Positions 1 to 10,925 of a stretch of DNA of 64,000 bases are shown one piece after another. The position numbers and the translations under genes are program-made. The notes under the pieces are model-generated. The model saw only the letters and a list, made by a program, of their open reading frames with translations, was not told where the DNA came from and ran no database searches. The DNA lies in NCBI GenBank assembly GCA_949752735.1, contig OX457037.1:37317096-37381095 (forward strand). Reading direction: 5' to 3'. Numbering within the stretch: the first letter of the stretch is position 1; each line of letters begins with the position of its first letter. This stretch comes from Lumbricus terrestris. Taxonomy: Eukaryota > Annelida > Clitellata > Crassiclitellata > Lumbricidae.

Positions 1-1815
1 GACGCAAATTCAAAGTATACATGTATAGTTGCCTACTGCAATGATGTCTCAGTATATAACTATAGCCTATAAGTTGAAATATCACCCGTGCATATATATA
101 ATTAGCACTGGCCCCAGATGGCCCAGACGCTGTTGTCCATGCAATATCAAGTGACCTGCAAGGATATAGTGGTTTATCAAGTCATTGGTATCCAGCTTGG
201 AGGAAAGAAGTCTTCTTTTGTAAAATGTTCATACAATTCAGATCCTAATCGCGGCCAGTCCTCATAGTATATGGTTGTCCCTTTAGCCAACCACGCTCCC
301 CACCAACTATACGCACCAGTTGACATAATCACGTGGTCACACAGGGACAGTATCGCCAGGTCTAAACCGGCGGAATGACCCAAGCTGTAAGTTACGTTGA
401 CGGAAACATTGGTTGACAGATTTTCGGGAATGACGATGTTTTCCCTGATCCAATTAGGATCATTCGACATCGCGATGAACTGGACGCGAGAATATCTATC
501 TATAAAGAAGCTCATGGCGTTTTCAAAGTAAGTCGCATTCGGCACCGTAAATCCGTATTTAATGTAACGTTCCCCGGTAATATCTCCTCTTCGTACGTGT
601 ATTCCCACTCTTACGAATCCAACTTTCTTCCACCCTCGGGGAATGTTCCTTTTAAGAAAGTCTTCGGCGAATCGTTGAATCCTGTCGTTGAACACCAGAT
701 GGCGTCTGAGTCGGTGCTCAACCGCCATCGTATATTTCCAACTCTGGCGGAATCCATCAACGAGAATGGAACTATTTTCAGCTTCCCGAATATGCTTCTC
801 AGTTATCTCATCATACGAAAGATATCTCGTTTCACCGATCGTATAACATGGGCAGAGATCATCTACTCGTTCGAGATTCAGCTGGAAAACCGTCTCAATT
901 CCAAGTCTCTTGGTGGTGTTCTTTAAGACTGGTGTTCTGCCAGTGAGTTCTGCGGCGAACACAACGGCTGCGAAGTCGAAAAGTTGATTTCCGAGGCCTC
1001 GACCTCCGTAGATCGAATCGTGAAAGCTGACGAACTGAGACGTGTCGTGATCGCGTGTAATGTTGTGTAGCTGCAGAGCTACATCGAAGTGCTTCGTTGT
1101 TTTTGAAGACGAGGTCACGCCCAGAAGTTGGGTGCTGTTCATTGGCGAAAAGACAGGACATTGTGATGTTGGAGTGAGAAGAACACTTTTAAACAGTCTC
1201 CGACCATGTGGCTGGAGATAGAAATAGAAGAACGCACCTATTAAAATTCCCTGCAAGGCTAACAAACCGACAAATCCATATTTCCACGGATTAGACATTG
1301 TCTTCGGTTTTCAAATTCAAATAATATATATACCGTGTATATATAGGCTATAGGTCTGTAAGATGCAAGCACGATAGATAAAAGCAATTGACGCTTGTAG
1401 AGCTGTCTATAGGCCTATATAGTGTATCATAAGGTCTGTGGTATACAACCATGCATGGTGAACAGGCTTAGATCCATGCATCCACTGATGCAACCCATGT
1501 AACAGGTGTGTCTCTATTGGCCGATATCAATGGGCCATAATTATTTATTTCGTCTTCTCGGTTAATGGAAGTTGGCGTGTGTCCAGAACAGTGCCCACGT
1601 ATATGCAGCATGTTGACTAGGAATTGATTTTAACTTTTAAGGTCTGATCTGCAATACAGGCTAAGTCATTATCTCCGCCCGGATATTGCGACGAGACAAT
1701 TTCAATATTAAAAAAATGAAGTCGTGCATGCCGTGCCCGTGCAATTGAATCGTATAATTATACGCTGTTTGCGATTCGTTCGTCTATAGGACAGCTGTTC
1801 AACTCCAACATGCAT
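1..1815. repeat. Left copy of a tandem segmental duplication (with GT11 gene 1)
   Basis: The fucosyltransferase gene and both its flanks recur at about 6040-7940. Downstream flanks share stretches such as gttgaaatatcacccgtgc. Upstream flanks share ggatattgcgacgagacaat and gcgattcgttcgtctatagg. The copy runs off the window at its left end, so the full unit length is unknown. Non-coding flanks differ by many small indels, while the coding parts are nearly co-linear. Confidence 0.85.
177..1298 (-). CDS. GT11 alpha-1,2-fucosyltransferase, copy 1 (galactoside 2-alpha-L-fucosyltransferase-like)
   Basis: A 373-residue intronless type II Golgi glycosyltransferase, which would transfer L-fucose from GDP-fucose to a terminal galactose of glycans. 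A short cytosolic tail is followed by one membrane anchor at about residues 8-28. A GLGNQLF block lies at 101-107, the GT11 hallmark HVRRGD at 234-239 (GDP-fucose binding), and MSTGAYSWWGAWL at 325-337, matching the family's C-terminal motif. N-glycosylation sequons occur, for example at N126, N175, N254 and N301. The length matches animal FUT1/FUT2-type enzymes. The ATG at 1296-1298 directly precedes the membrane anchor. A near-identical paralogue lies at 6215-7333 in the same orientation. Family assignment is firm; acceptor specificity is not visible in the sequence. Confidence 0.93.
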   Translation of the reverse strand: MSNPWKYGFVGLLALQGILIGAFFYFYLQPHGRRLFKSVLLTPTSQCPVFSPMNSTQLLGVTSSSKTTKHFDVALQLHNITRDHDTSQFVSFHDSIYGGRGLGNQLFDFAAVVFAAELTGRTPVLKNTTKRLGIETVFQLNLERVDDLCPCYTIGETRYLSYDEITEKHIREAENSSILVDGFRQSWKYTMAVEHRLRRHLVFNDRIQRFAEDFLKRNIPRGWKKVGFVRVGIHVRRGDITGERYIKYGFTVPNATYFENAMSFFIDRYSRVQFIAMSNDPNWIRENIVIPENLSTNVSVNVTYSLGHSAGLDLAILSLCDHVIMSTGAYSWWGAWLAKGTTIYYEDWPRLGSELYEHFTKEDFFPPSWIPMT

Positions 1816-2221
1816 GGGGCGGTTTGCGGTCCCGGGTTCGTTTGCATAAGCTCCTTTCCTTTGGAAGGAATTAGGCAACCGAAGAGTCCACGCACAGGGC
1901 CGACAAATGGCGAAGTCTTGGGCTCTTTCTTCACGACCACTATATAATTATGATTGCTCCTTGAACCTATATAAAACTTCGACGACTCTTCATAATATAG
2001 GCTAGCCTAAAAGCCAGAGAAGGAGGAGAGCGGAGGTTGAGTCACAAAGTGGAACTGAACCACACACAAAACTGTGGCTGCAGAGGTGACGACGAAATGA
2101 AAACGAACTCCATGCATGAGTGCAAGGCTGCAAGGCAGGGATACATCACACCACTTTTTAGTTTTGGATGCTGATTTTATTATAAAGCATGCCAAACATG
2201 AATGATATAACATTATATATG
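1299..2221. other. Upstream flank of GT11 gene 1
   Basis: Positions 1299-1815 align with the region upstream of the second copy and presumably hold the promoter. From 1816 to 2221 I see no gene or repeat; the short ORFs there have no protein-like features. Confidence 0.5.
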
Positions 2222-3386
2222 CAGGGTGCGCCAAAAAGTTATCCCCTACGGTTTTCAGCCCATATCTTGGCCAAACATAGCCTACGAATTTTCAAATGAA
2301 ACTTTAGAGTCTTAAAGGCAATTCACATTTACGTACAATGGTCAAATTACAAAATAATATTTCGAACAGAACAAAAGTTATATCGCTTTTAGTGAGGCTA
2401 CCCACCGTTTTTTGACGATTCAAAAACGAGGCGCAACAAAAACCAATTTAATTATTCTGGCCAATATCTTGGCCGTAAGTAAGAATTTCGAAATGAAATT
2501 TTACAGGCTTAAAGACAATTCATATATCTACACATGATGGCCAGATTTCAGCAAAATATTTGAAACAGAATAAAAATTATGGCACTTTTAAGGAGACCAC
2601 CCATCGTTTTTTGACGATTCAAAGACGTAGCGCAGCAAAAAATAGCAAAAACACAATTTTTTTAAGTCTCATCTCAAATAATTGTTTTCAAATAGGCTTT
2701 GATAACGCCAGATGATCATTATTATTACTATTATTTTAAAAGAGGAACAGGGTACTAGCGTAGCTGCACGTCACTGATAAGTCACTTAGCAAGATGACAA
2801 TCAAATTGGTAAATAAGAAATCTGTCAGATTAATCAACAGGACCATCAAGAACTTTGCAAAGAGACTCGAAAGAAGTTTTGGCACTGATGGTGGGCAAAT
2901 TGAACACAAGTTGTGAATCACTATCAAGTTGAGTTCCAAACAGTTATTTGAGATATGACTTGATAAAATCACGTTTTTCTCACTTTTTGTTGCGTTACGT
3001 TTTGTAATCGTCAAAAACGGTGGGTGGTCTCACTAAAAGTGGTATAACTTTTGTTGTGTTTGAAATATTTTGATAAAATCTGGCCATCTTATGTAAATAT
3101 GAATTGTCTTTAAACCTGTAAAGATTCATTTTGAAACTCTTACTTCTGGCCATGATATTAGCAAAAAACTAAAAACATTTGCGTTTCGTTTTTGAATCGT
3201 CAAAAAGCGGTGGGTAGCCTCACTAAAAGTGATATAACTTTTGTTCTGTCTGAAATATTTTTTTTAAATTGACCATTGTACGTAAATATGACTTGCCTTT
3301 AAGACTGCAAAATTTCATCTAAAAATTCGTATGTTTGGTGAAGATATGAGCTAAAAACCGTAGGGGATTACTTTTGGCGCACCCTG
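2222..3386. mobile_element. Palindromic mariner/Tc1-like foldback element
   Basis: The two ends are long inverted repeats. The left end begins cagggtgcgccaaaaagtta and the right end finishes with its near-complement ttggcgcaccctg, next to TA on the right and TG (a mutated TA) on the left. Each arm is about 460-480 bp and contains two tandem copies of a roughly 195-bp unit that includes the words ttttttgacgattc and attttgtt. A unique centre of about 220 bp separates the arms. TIR sequence and TA context suit mariner/Tc1. A decayed right end of the same family recurs at about 5815-5893. Confidence 0.75.
2794..2916 (+). pseudogene. C-terminal remnant of a mariner/IS630-type transposase
   Basis: A 40-codon reading frame fills the centre of the palindromic element. 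It reads as a helical basic segment (SVRLINRTIKNFAKRLERSF) followed by GTDGGQIEHKL and a stop. That ending resembles the extreme C-terminus of mariner/IS630 DDE transposases, where a KRLxxCIxxxGGHxEH pattern is common. The catalytic domain is absent, so it cannot act as a transposase. Identification rests on this short pattern only. Confidence 0.45.
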
Positions 3387-3608
3387 TATATACGCATAAT
3401 TTTGTTGTTATTCATTACACGCAATAGTCATTCCATGGCATATATATCCAATGAGTTTCAACGCAGCTAATAATTAACAATAAATTTTAGCAAATTAGCC
3501 TCTTATACATTTTGTGTTTACTATTGCGACCCTCGGCTTAATTCAGGCGACCCGTTGTGCCAAAAAGGTTGGACAGCACTGCCGTGGTCTAGGTCTCTAT
3601 GACATTAC

Positions 3609-3828
3609 GCGGGGCGCGGTGGTGTAGTGGTGGCGTCGTTGCCTTGAAGCCGGAAGGTTCGAGGTTCGAATCCACCCCGCCGCGTAGGGACCTTGGGCAA
3701 GTCCTTCACTCGCAATTGCTCAGCGCTTCGGCGTGAAATTCCGATGCGGTGTCCGCTCTGCAGTCGGGAGCGCCTCTGAGTAGAGAGAGCTTGAGGGGGC
3801 GCTATAACAAGTGCACATACAAACATGT
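3609..3828 (+). mobile_element. tRNA-derived SINE, family 2, copy 1
   Basis: The head begins ggggcgcggtggtgtagtgg (A-box-like tggtgtagtgg) and carries the B-box ggttcgaatcc at about 3661-3671. The body continues with ctcagcgcttcgg and tcgggagcgcctctgagtag, and ends with a gcgctataacaagtgcacat tail. Other copies lie at 62756-62955 (plus) and about 58972-59190 (minus). The tRNA-like head with internal A and B boxes implies Pol III transcription. Confidence 0.85.
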
Positions 3829-3859
3829 TCCCTTCAGTCAATAGCACCTAATTTGAGCA

Positions 3860-4437
3860 GTGCTTAATCTAGACGTCTCTGGGGCGGGAAAGTTCCCCAG
3901 GAATGAATTCCCCCCAGAAAAAAATCGCGAGATGTTGCGTATACATGTAATTATGTATACCATTCCCCCCCCCAGAAAAATTCATGTGCAACAAATTCCC
4001 CCAGAAAAAACCCGACCGGTGCTTTGCGCAATGCATGAGTGGCATATATACATGGACATGGCTTGGTAAATTTAGGATATTGGTGAAAGAGAAAGAAAGT
4101 CTAAAATGGTCAAGAATTGTTTTAGCGGAGAAAAGGGTATATTTTGAGATCTTGACCGAAACATCAGTTTTTTTCAGTAGCAGAAAAGGGAGATTTTTCA
4201 ATTTTTTTTAAACAAATTACCAAAACGGTCATCAGAAGATTTGACCGACGAAGGTGTCATCGTTGTCTCGGCGCCCAAGCCGTCTACCCAGAATGTCCAG
4301 ATAAAATGGACTTTTATCGCCCCCACCCAGAAACCCGAATCCCTCCCCCCAAAGCAGGGGACTAAATATTATAAACACTATAGCCCTTGAGTAAATCTTG
4401 ATGAGGCACCAGGCCAATATCAAGCTGTTTTTATTCT
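3860..4437. other. Homopolymer-rich, probably transposon-derived stretch
   Basis: Recurrent attccccccagaaaaa words (about 3907, 3962, 3997) and C/G runs suggest internal modules of a decayed element like the hAT-type ones elsewhere in the window. No clean termini or target duplication could be found, and no coding region is supported. Confidence 0.35.
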
Positions 4438-4831
4438 GATCCGTGCTTCGAATATATACCAGGGGCGGGCACAGAAATTTTCGAATGGGCGGGGGTCTAA
4501 TTTGTCAGTGATTTTTGCCGGAAAAGTCTAAAGGCTGATGACCTTTTTCAGTCGTTTGGTCGAAATGTCTGGAAAATATACCAATTTTCCGTACCAAAAT
4601 AATTGATGACACGTCTTTTTAGTCATCAGTCATCTGGTCGACGTTATTTCTGCAACCAAAAACATACTACTATAGTCTATCTAGTCGTCGTATCCTACTT
4701 TTCTCTCCCGCTGCATCATTGATTTAATGCTTGTTGAAATCAAAAAGCCAATGGGGAGGGCCTACGTCATATGCACTTTTTAAAAATGGGGGGAAGGCCG
4801 GATTGGCCTCCTCTGGATCCGTGCTTCGAAT
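4438..4831. mobile_element. Decayed hAT-like element bracketed by 16-bp direct repeats
   Basis: It starts at 4460 with caggggcgggcacagaaatt, the terminal sequence of the family seen at 18587 and 56687. It contains the same internal tgatgacc-ttttt-agtc modules and ends ggccggattggcctcctctg. The usual cgcccctg right terminus is missing. A 16-bp sequence, gatccgtgcttcgaat, occurs exactly at 4438-4453 and 4816-4831. Confidence 0.6.
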
Positions 4832-5382
4832 GCCTATTTCATGCTCTGCCACAGCCTTCTGCGTATCCGTTGACAACGCATTGAGTCAGCATGAGGTGCA
4901 TGTTAATCTGCTTCTTCTTTGAACTCATGTGTCACGCGTGCTTACGATTGAGCAACCATCACGATGGCTATTGACAATTCTATAGCTAAATGTATGGACA
5001 CGATTCGCAGGAAAGACCAGGCGTTACGATCTCGATTATAGACAGAATGTCTAGGCCCACACTTGCATTATCTTGCATTTGGATATTTATGCACTCCAAA
5101 CTCATCAAGAGAAACCGATTTATATAACTATTAAGTATTGACGCAATGCCTATGCACAGCAAAATCTATGCAATAGGTGGCAGCTGCATCGTAACACTAA
5201 TTAGGCCTACAGTCCCCTACTACATGTATACTACTTCAACTTCTACTATACTTCAACTTCTATACTACTACTAGCCTAATAGGAATCAATAATAGATGGA
5301 TTTGATTCGTTGAATATAACACTTTGATGTGTCCTTTGTCATTATTCTGTAAGGCTGAGGCCCCCACAGTAATATAGCAGTG
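4832..5382. other. Intergenic, nothing recognised
   Basis: No ORF with protein-like composition and no repeat family that recurs in this window. Confidence 0.4.
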
Positions 5383-5749
<367 letters not shown>

Positions 5750-5814
5750 TATTTCGATGCAATCTTACTATTGCACGTAGATGTATACGAATTACCTTTA
5801 AGCGAGTAAAACTT

Positions 5815-5893
5815 GATTAGAAAAATTCCTAGTTTTGGAAAAGATATTGATGAAAAACAGTAGGGGATTGCTTTTTTAGGTACACCTTGTGTA
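5815..5893. mobile_element. Decayed terminus of the mariner-like foldback family
   Basis: The segment from aaaattcctagttttgg to gtaggggattgc and gtacacctt matches the last ~80 bp of the element at 2222-3386, with numerous substitutions. Confidence 0.55.
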
Positions 5894-6039
5894 CGCATTG
5901 AATTTGCAAATGCTAACCTCTCGTCTGTATCTTCTAATAAGAAACTCAATGATGTTTACTCACATTAAACGTGGAATATATATACTCGAGTCTCGAAGCA
6001 AAATGATTACCGGCGCCCAAAATAGGTCTAGGGCCTATA

Positions 6040-7940
6040 TAGGCTAACACAAATCCAAAGTACATGTATACTGCAATAATGTCTCATGTATAACTGTAGG
6101 CCTAGTCTAAGTTGAAATATCACCCGTGCATATATATAATTAGCACTGGCCCCAGAGGGCCTTCAGACGCTGTTGTCCATGCAATATCAAGTGATCGGCA
6201 AGGCTAATTAATTATCAAGTCATTGGTATCCAGCTTGGAGGAAAGAAGTCCTCTTTTGTAAACTGTTCATACAATTCAGATCCTAATCGCGGCCAGTCCT
6301 CATAGTAGATGGTTGTCCCTTTGGCCAACCACGCTCCCCACCAACCATACGTACCAGTTGACATAATCACGTGGTTACACAGGGACAGTATCGCCAGGTC
6401 TAAACCGGCGGAATGATCAAAGCTGTAAATGACGTTGATGGAAACATTGGTTGACTGGTTTTTGGGATTGACGATGTTTGCCCTGGTCCAATTGCGATCG
6501 TCTGACATTGCGATGAATTGGACGCGAGAGTATCTATCTATAAAGAAGGCCATGGCGTTTTCAAAGTAAGTCGCATTCGCCACCGCGAATCCGTATTTAA
6601 TGTATCGTTCCCCGGTAATATCTCCTCTTCGTACGTGTATTCCCACTCTCACGAATCCAACTTTCTTCCACCCTCGGGGAATGTTCCTTTTAAGAAAGTA
6701 TTCGGCGAATCGTTGAATCCTGTCGTTGAACACCAGATGGCGTCTGAGTCGGTGCTCAACCGCCATCGTGTATTTCCAACTCTGGCGGAATCCATCAACG
6801 AGAATGGAACTATTTTCAGCTTCCTGAATCTGCTTCTCAGTTATCTCATCATACGAAAGATATCTCGCTTCACCGATCGTGTAACATGGGCAGAGATCAT
6901 CTACTCGTTCGAGATTCAGCTGGAAAACCGTCTCAATTCCAAGTCTCTTGGTGGTGTTCTTTAAGACTGGTGTTCTTCCAGTGAGTTCTGCGGCGAACAC
7001 AACGGCTGCGAAGTCGAAGAGTTGATTTCCGAGTCGTCGGCCTTCGTAAATCGAATCGTGAAAGCTGACGAACTGAGACGTGTCGTGATTGCGTGTAATG
7101 TTATTGAGCTGAGCTACATCGAAGTGCTTCGTTGTTTTTGAAGACGAGGTCACGCCCAGATGTTGGGTGCTGTTCATTGGCGAAAAGACAGGACATTGTG
7201 ATGATGGGGTGAGAAGAAAACTTTTAAACAGTCTCCGACCATGTGGCTGGAGATAGAAATAGAAGAACGCACCGATTAAAATTCCCTGCAAGGCTAGCAA
7301 ACCGACAAATCCATATTTCCACGGATTAGACATTGCCTTCGGTTTTCAAAATCAAATAACATACTGTAGTTCAGGTGTGTTTCTATTGGTCGATATCACT
7401 AGACCATAATTACTTATTTGGTTTTTAAAGTTCAGGCGTAGGCTATAGGTCTATAAGATACATGCGCGATAGATAAGAGCAATTGACACTTGTGGCGCTG
7501 TATACTATACATGTATTATAGGCCTACATGTATTATATGCATACAATATCTGTGGGCTTATAGGCCCATCCATTGCTGCAACCCATAATATAGGTACACG
7601 TGTCTCTATTGGCCGATATCACTGGACCATAATTACTTATTTCGTTTTCTATTGTTCAGGCGTATATATGTATACGTTTGAACAGAAACATACTCGAGGT
7701 ATATATTGACCTTAGAATTAACGGTTTATGAAAGTTGGCATGTATATAGACATTCCAGAGCAGTGTCCACCACCTGATCTGCATTATATATAGGCTAAGT
7801 CATTATCTCCGTCAGGATATTGCGACGAGACAATTTCAATATTAAAATAATGCTATGGAGGTGCGTGCATGCATGGCCGTACAATTCAATCGTCTATGCT
7901 GTTTGCGATTCGTTCGTCTATAGGACAGCTGTCCAACCTG
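6040..7940. repeat. Right copy of the segmental duplication (with GT11 gene 2)
   Basis: It aligns with 1-1815 along gene and flanks. The upstream part (7334-7940) contains an extra internal duplication of a segment reading ctattggycgatatcact, seen twice at about 7384 and 7604. Confidence 0.85.
6215..7333 (-). CDS. GT11 alpha-1,2-fucosyltransferase, copy 2
   Basis: A 372-residue intronless paralogue of the enzyme at 177-1298, about 95% identical by eye. It keeps the N-terminal membrane anchor, the RLGNQLF block near residue 100, the HVRRGD GDP-fucose motif near 233-238 and the STGTYGWWGAWL C-terminal block. It differs by a one-residue deletion near residue 75 (VALQLHN becomes VAQLNN) and by scattered substitutions, many around the less conserved 285-310 segment. 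There are no frameshifts or stops, so both copies look functional. The tandem same-strand arrangement indicates a local duplication. Whether acceptor specificity has diverged cannot be judged. Confidence 0.93.
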   Translation of the reverse strand: MSNPWKYGFVGLLALQGILIGAFFYFYLQPHGRRLFKSFLLTPSSQCPVFSPMNSTQHLGVTSSSKTTKHFDVAQLNNITRNHDTSQFVSFHDSIYEGRRLGNQLFDFAAVVFAAELTGRTPVLKNTTKRLGIETVFQLNLERVDDLCPCYTIGEARYLSYDEITEKQIQEAENSSILVDGFRQSWKYTMAVEHRLRRHLVFNDRIQRFAEYFLKRNIPRGWKKVGFVRVGIHVRRGDITGERYIKYGFAVANATYFENAMAFFIDRYSRVQFIAMSDDRNWTRANIVNPKNQSTNVSINVIYSFDHSAGLDLAILSLCNHVIMSTGTYGWWGAWLAKGTTIYYEDWPRLGSELYEQFTKEDFFPPSWIPMT

Positions 7941-8315
7941 CGTGCGGTCCCCGGGCCGCATGCGGCCCACTGAGTGATTTTTCAAGTGGCCCGCCCAAGC
8001 TCACCGTTTGAACTTTGTGAAGATGATATGAAGTGAAGGACAAAGTCACTGGTCGATTGCAACGCTAATTTGTTTATCAATATAGTGAGTTCCTGAGATG
8101 TGTATGCAGTCAAACTACAATGAGGATAAGCCTATAGATAAGCCTTTGAGCTTCTTCTCCTCGTGAGTCGATTCACCAACCTATACGCTCTCTAGCCCGC
8201 CTGACTTTGTCTGGTAAAGTTTTTGTTGGTATACGTATACTACTTGTGCGTTGTGAATGTATTTGCTACTGCATGAATCGATTCCAATAAATTTGATTTG
8301 ATTTGATTTGAAGTC
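7941..8315 (+). mobile_element. 3' end of a retroposon with (ATTTG)n tail
   Basis: The sequence ending ccaataaatttgatttgatt, with three to four ATTTG pentamers at about 8287-8311, is a typical non-LTR or SINE 3' terminus. The 5' limit is unclear. A similar pentamer-tailed terminus in opposite orientation lies at about 28270. Confidence 0.5.
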
Positions 8316-8488
8316 TCATCATATTCCAATGAAACACTGAAACGGTGTTCACGTCAATAAATATCGGCAGATGAGGAAGGAAGAGGCGTTTTACGATCGT
8401 TACCAACACACATAAAACGTCCAAACGTGTTTCAATCAACTGAATGTGATATGCAAATGCGACGAGTGCCCGTATGTAAATAAACGAG

Positions 8489-8490
<2 letters not shown>

Positions 8491-8528
<38 letters not shown>
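8491..8528. repeat. (AT)n microsatellite
   Basis: Uninterrupted TA/AT dinucleotides within a generally AT-rich 250-bp stretch. Confidence 0.9.
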
Positions 8529-8531
<3 letters not shown>

Positions 8532-8569
8532 GCTCGTATACGCATGTCTCATCTGATACATTGTGTCAT

Positions 8570-9170
8570 ATAATAATAATTATATTCCTGCCCGAAACTT
8601 CTTTTGCGCCGTTGTCCCAATCGGCGACATTAGCGACCTCTATCGGGGCGCCTCGACAGCATTGAATGCGTCCATCCGGTCTCGAATCACATTCCAAATC
8701 ACACCCGAACAGAATCGCTTCAACGCCGGACAGTTTTTACCGCTAGAGGCGACACACGCGCACACACAGAGGAATTTTCGGTATCATTCGTCACAGCTTT
8801 TGTATATACTATAATCATCGGTTGGACATGTCAGCTCGTCGTCGCATCTCTATTCGATCCTGGAAGAATTAACCGACGGCTGATGCCTTCCAGAATGCCT
8901 GAAAGCGGATCGCCGTCACGGTCCGTCGACCTGCAGCCTCTCTATCGCCGCCGAGGCTTTGTTCGCCAGCACCGTATCTTCGCCGCAGTCCGGAACGCTG
9001 ATTCTTAGGTTTAGACAGAGCGGCGCCGAACCGGTAACGCTGGCAATGAACGCGTCGATCAGTTCCGCTTGGCTGAATGCTCAATCGGCGGCGGCGGGGG
9101 CAGCCGTCCAGTCCGGAAGAGCGAGAAATCAACGGCGGACATCTCGGTCAGATCGTAAATAACCGCGTGG
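8570..9170 (-). other. GC-rich island, possible unrecognised exons
   Basis: GC content rises clearly above the surroundings. On the minus strand at about 8933-9075 a frame reads AELIDAFIASVTGSAPLCLN and continues with mixed, protein-like composition. It is preceded by gagcattcag (acceptor-like) and followed by gtcgac. A second protein-like stretch, VIWNVIRDRMDAFNAVEAPR then stop, lies near 8660-8720. The two could not be joined in phase and match no family I know, so coding status is open. Confidence 0.25.
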
Positions 9171-9180
9171 CTTTACGCGA

Positions 9181-10282
9181 CGTTGTAGCAATGGGAAACC
9201 TGCACCGGGTGGGGTAAGATTTCGCGGATTTTGGAACCGTTGGGATTGAAACTCTAGAAACTCTGTGCACTTTGTAGCATTTGAGGATATGATTTTAAAT
9301 GGTGATAGGTTGCTAATCATTGTGTCTTAGAGATTTTCTAGTCGATGATCGGAAATGAAATTAATGAGCCCTGCATGGAGTATCTAATTCAGATTACTGT
9401 TTGTAATTTATTATGCGTACTCGACTTCTATAGCACAGCTGCTGTGAAGAGCGAGAAAGAAGAACAAAGGATCAAGGGACAATGGAACTGGTTGGTCACA
9501 ACTATAAAAGAAGTCCGTGTAAAAATCTCTGAGGCATAGAACTGATAAAAAAGTTGAAATATATCAATGAGAAGTAGATGTGACTAATTATTGCAAAAGT
9601 CTCATACACAGAATAAACCCAAAAAGGACAAAAAAGTCTTTAAAAATTGCAACTCTGCTCTGAATGCAGAGCGTTAATTGATCATATGGAAAAGGGGGTT
9701 GGTGGTGTCACTTGGTGGCTATAACGGGCCATCAAACGTCCTGGCGAAACGAAATAATCGTAAGATATTTTTAATATCCTCTACTTTTAACCCCTAGAAA
9801 TATAGTCATCAATGATTTTCGACAGAAGCTGTTTGTTCTCTGTCACCTGCTGCAGTCGTCATTTAATTTTCCTACTTCCATCAAAATTTTTGCTTCTTTA
9901 CTTATTACTTCCATGGATTTTTAACTAAGAGACAAATTAAGAGAGAGAGTAAGAAAGAACGAAATAAAGAAACAAAGGTTGACAGCTAAAAGACATTCAT
10001 ATATTATAGGCTATAGACTATGCACAAAGACTGGGGTAATTATATAGTTATCATTTAAGGCCGATATAGCATAAATACATGTATATATATCCTGAAATTT
10101 GCAGTATAATCTCATTTTCTCCAATGTATAAGGCAATAAACGAAATACATAGTAGGTCCAGGTGGATATACCCGATAAATGTCATGCGGTGGCTGCCCTA
10201 TCTGTCACCCCGCAGCGCCAAAACCACCCACCATCTGACCAGCGGGAAAGAATCCAGCCCCAGGCACGCACGTGGGCACACC
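9181..10282. other. Intergenic, nothing recognised
   Basis: AT-rich sequence with no supported ORF, RNA gene or recurring repeat. Confidence 0.4.
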
Positions 10283-10347
10283 TGTGTGTGTGTGTGTGCG
10301 CGCGCGCGTGTGTGCGTGCGTGCGTGCGTGTGTGTGTGTGTGTGTGT
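10283..10347. repeat. (TG)n(CG)n alternating purine-pyrimidine tract
   Basis: Sixty-five bases of strict purine-pyrimidine alternation, with GT, GC and GTGC blocks. This is the classic Z-DNA-prone composition. Confidence 0.92.
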
Positions 10348-10439
10348 CCTGAGCGACGCTCCTTTCATCGCCCCGTCGAGTCATGCACTAAAGAAACGGG
10401 CGGAAATCAACTCTTATAAGGGAACAACGGATTCGTTCG

Positions 10440-10925
10440 CCGTTTAAACCACTCCGTCCGTCCGACTGCGGCCACTTCCGTCGGCGCACGCGCACTCCCG
10501 ATTCAGGCTTTTCCTCTTCCGTTAAAATGGCGATCGCCGTTGATTCCTGCGGCGGTTAATTGCACGCGCCCGACCGGCGTAATTCCGATCTTGCCTGATC
10601 TGGCGAAATTACTTATAGCATCGTCCGCGCACCGCGGGTATTTGCTAATGACCCGTTATAATTCAAATGTTGCATGACCTGGAGAAATAACAATACGCTA
10701 TAATAGCGACCGGCTCAAGACGCCCTGTTCATCAGCAGCATCGCCGTCGCTCTCGATCCCTGCCGCAGCAACCGGTGGTAGTTCCTCAAAGACAGTGCCT
10801 GCGGATGCTTAGAAGCGAACATGGGTACTTCCTTCCTTCCGGAACTGATTGTCTCGCGCTCTCCTATAGTGGACGCGGCGCCCGGTCCGACCAGATCTCG
10901 TGCTACGGTGAGCATGCGTACACGT
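10440..10925. other. GC-rich island with a short minus-strand ORF
   Basis: A CpG-rich stretch in AT-rich surroundings. The minus-strand ORF 10715-10915 has 66 codons and reads MLTVARDLVGPGAAST then a basic, low-hydrophobic sequence; no family is recognised. Two related ~45-bp direct repeats (10580-10620 and 10659-10705) share taattc, ttgc, ctgg and gaaat spaced alike. It could be a CpG-rich promoter or enhancer, or an exon; the sequence does not decide. Confidence 0.3.

Noticed and set aside
597..926. Plus-strand frame opposite the GT11 gene (also 6518-6964)
   Set aside because: It is antisense to a well-supported conserved coding region and lacks its own features.
3609..3690. Functional tRNA gene
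   Set aside because: The A and B boxes are there, but no full cloverleaf with a matched acceptor stem forms, and the sequence continues into a repeated SINE body.
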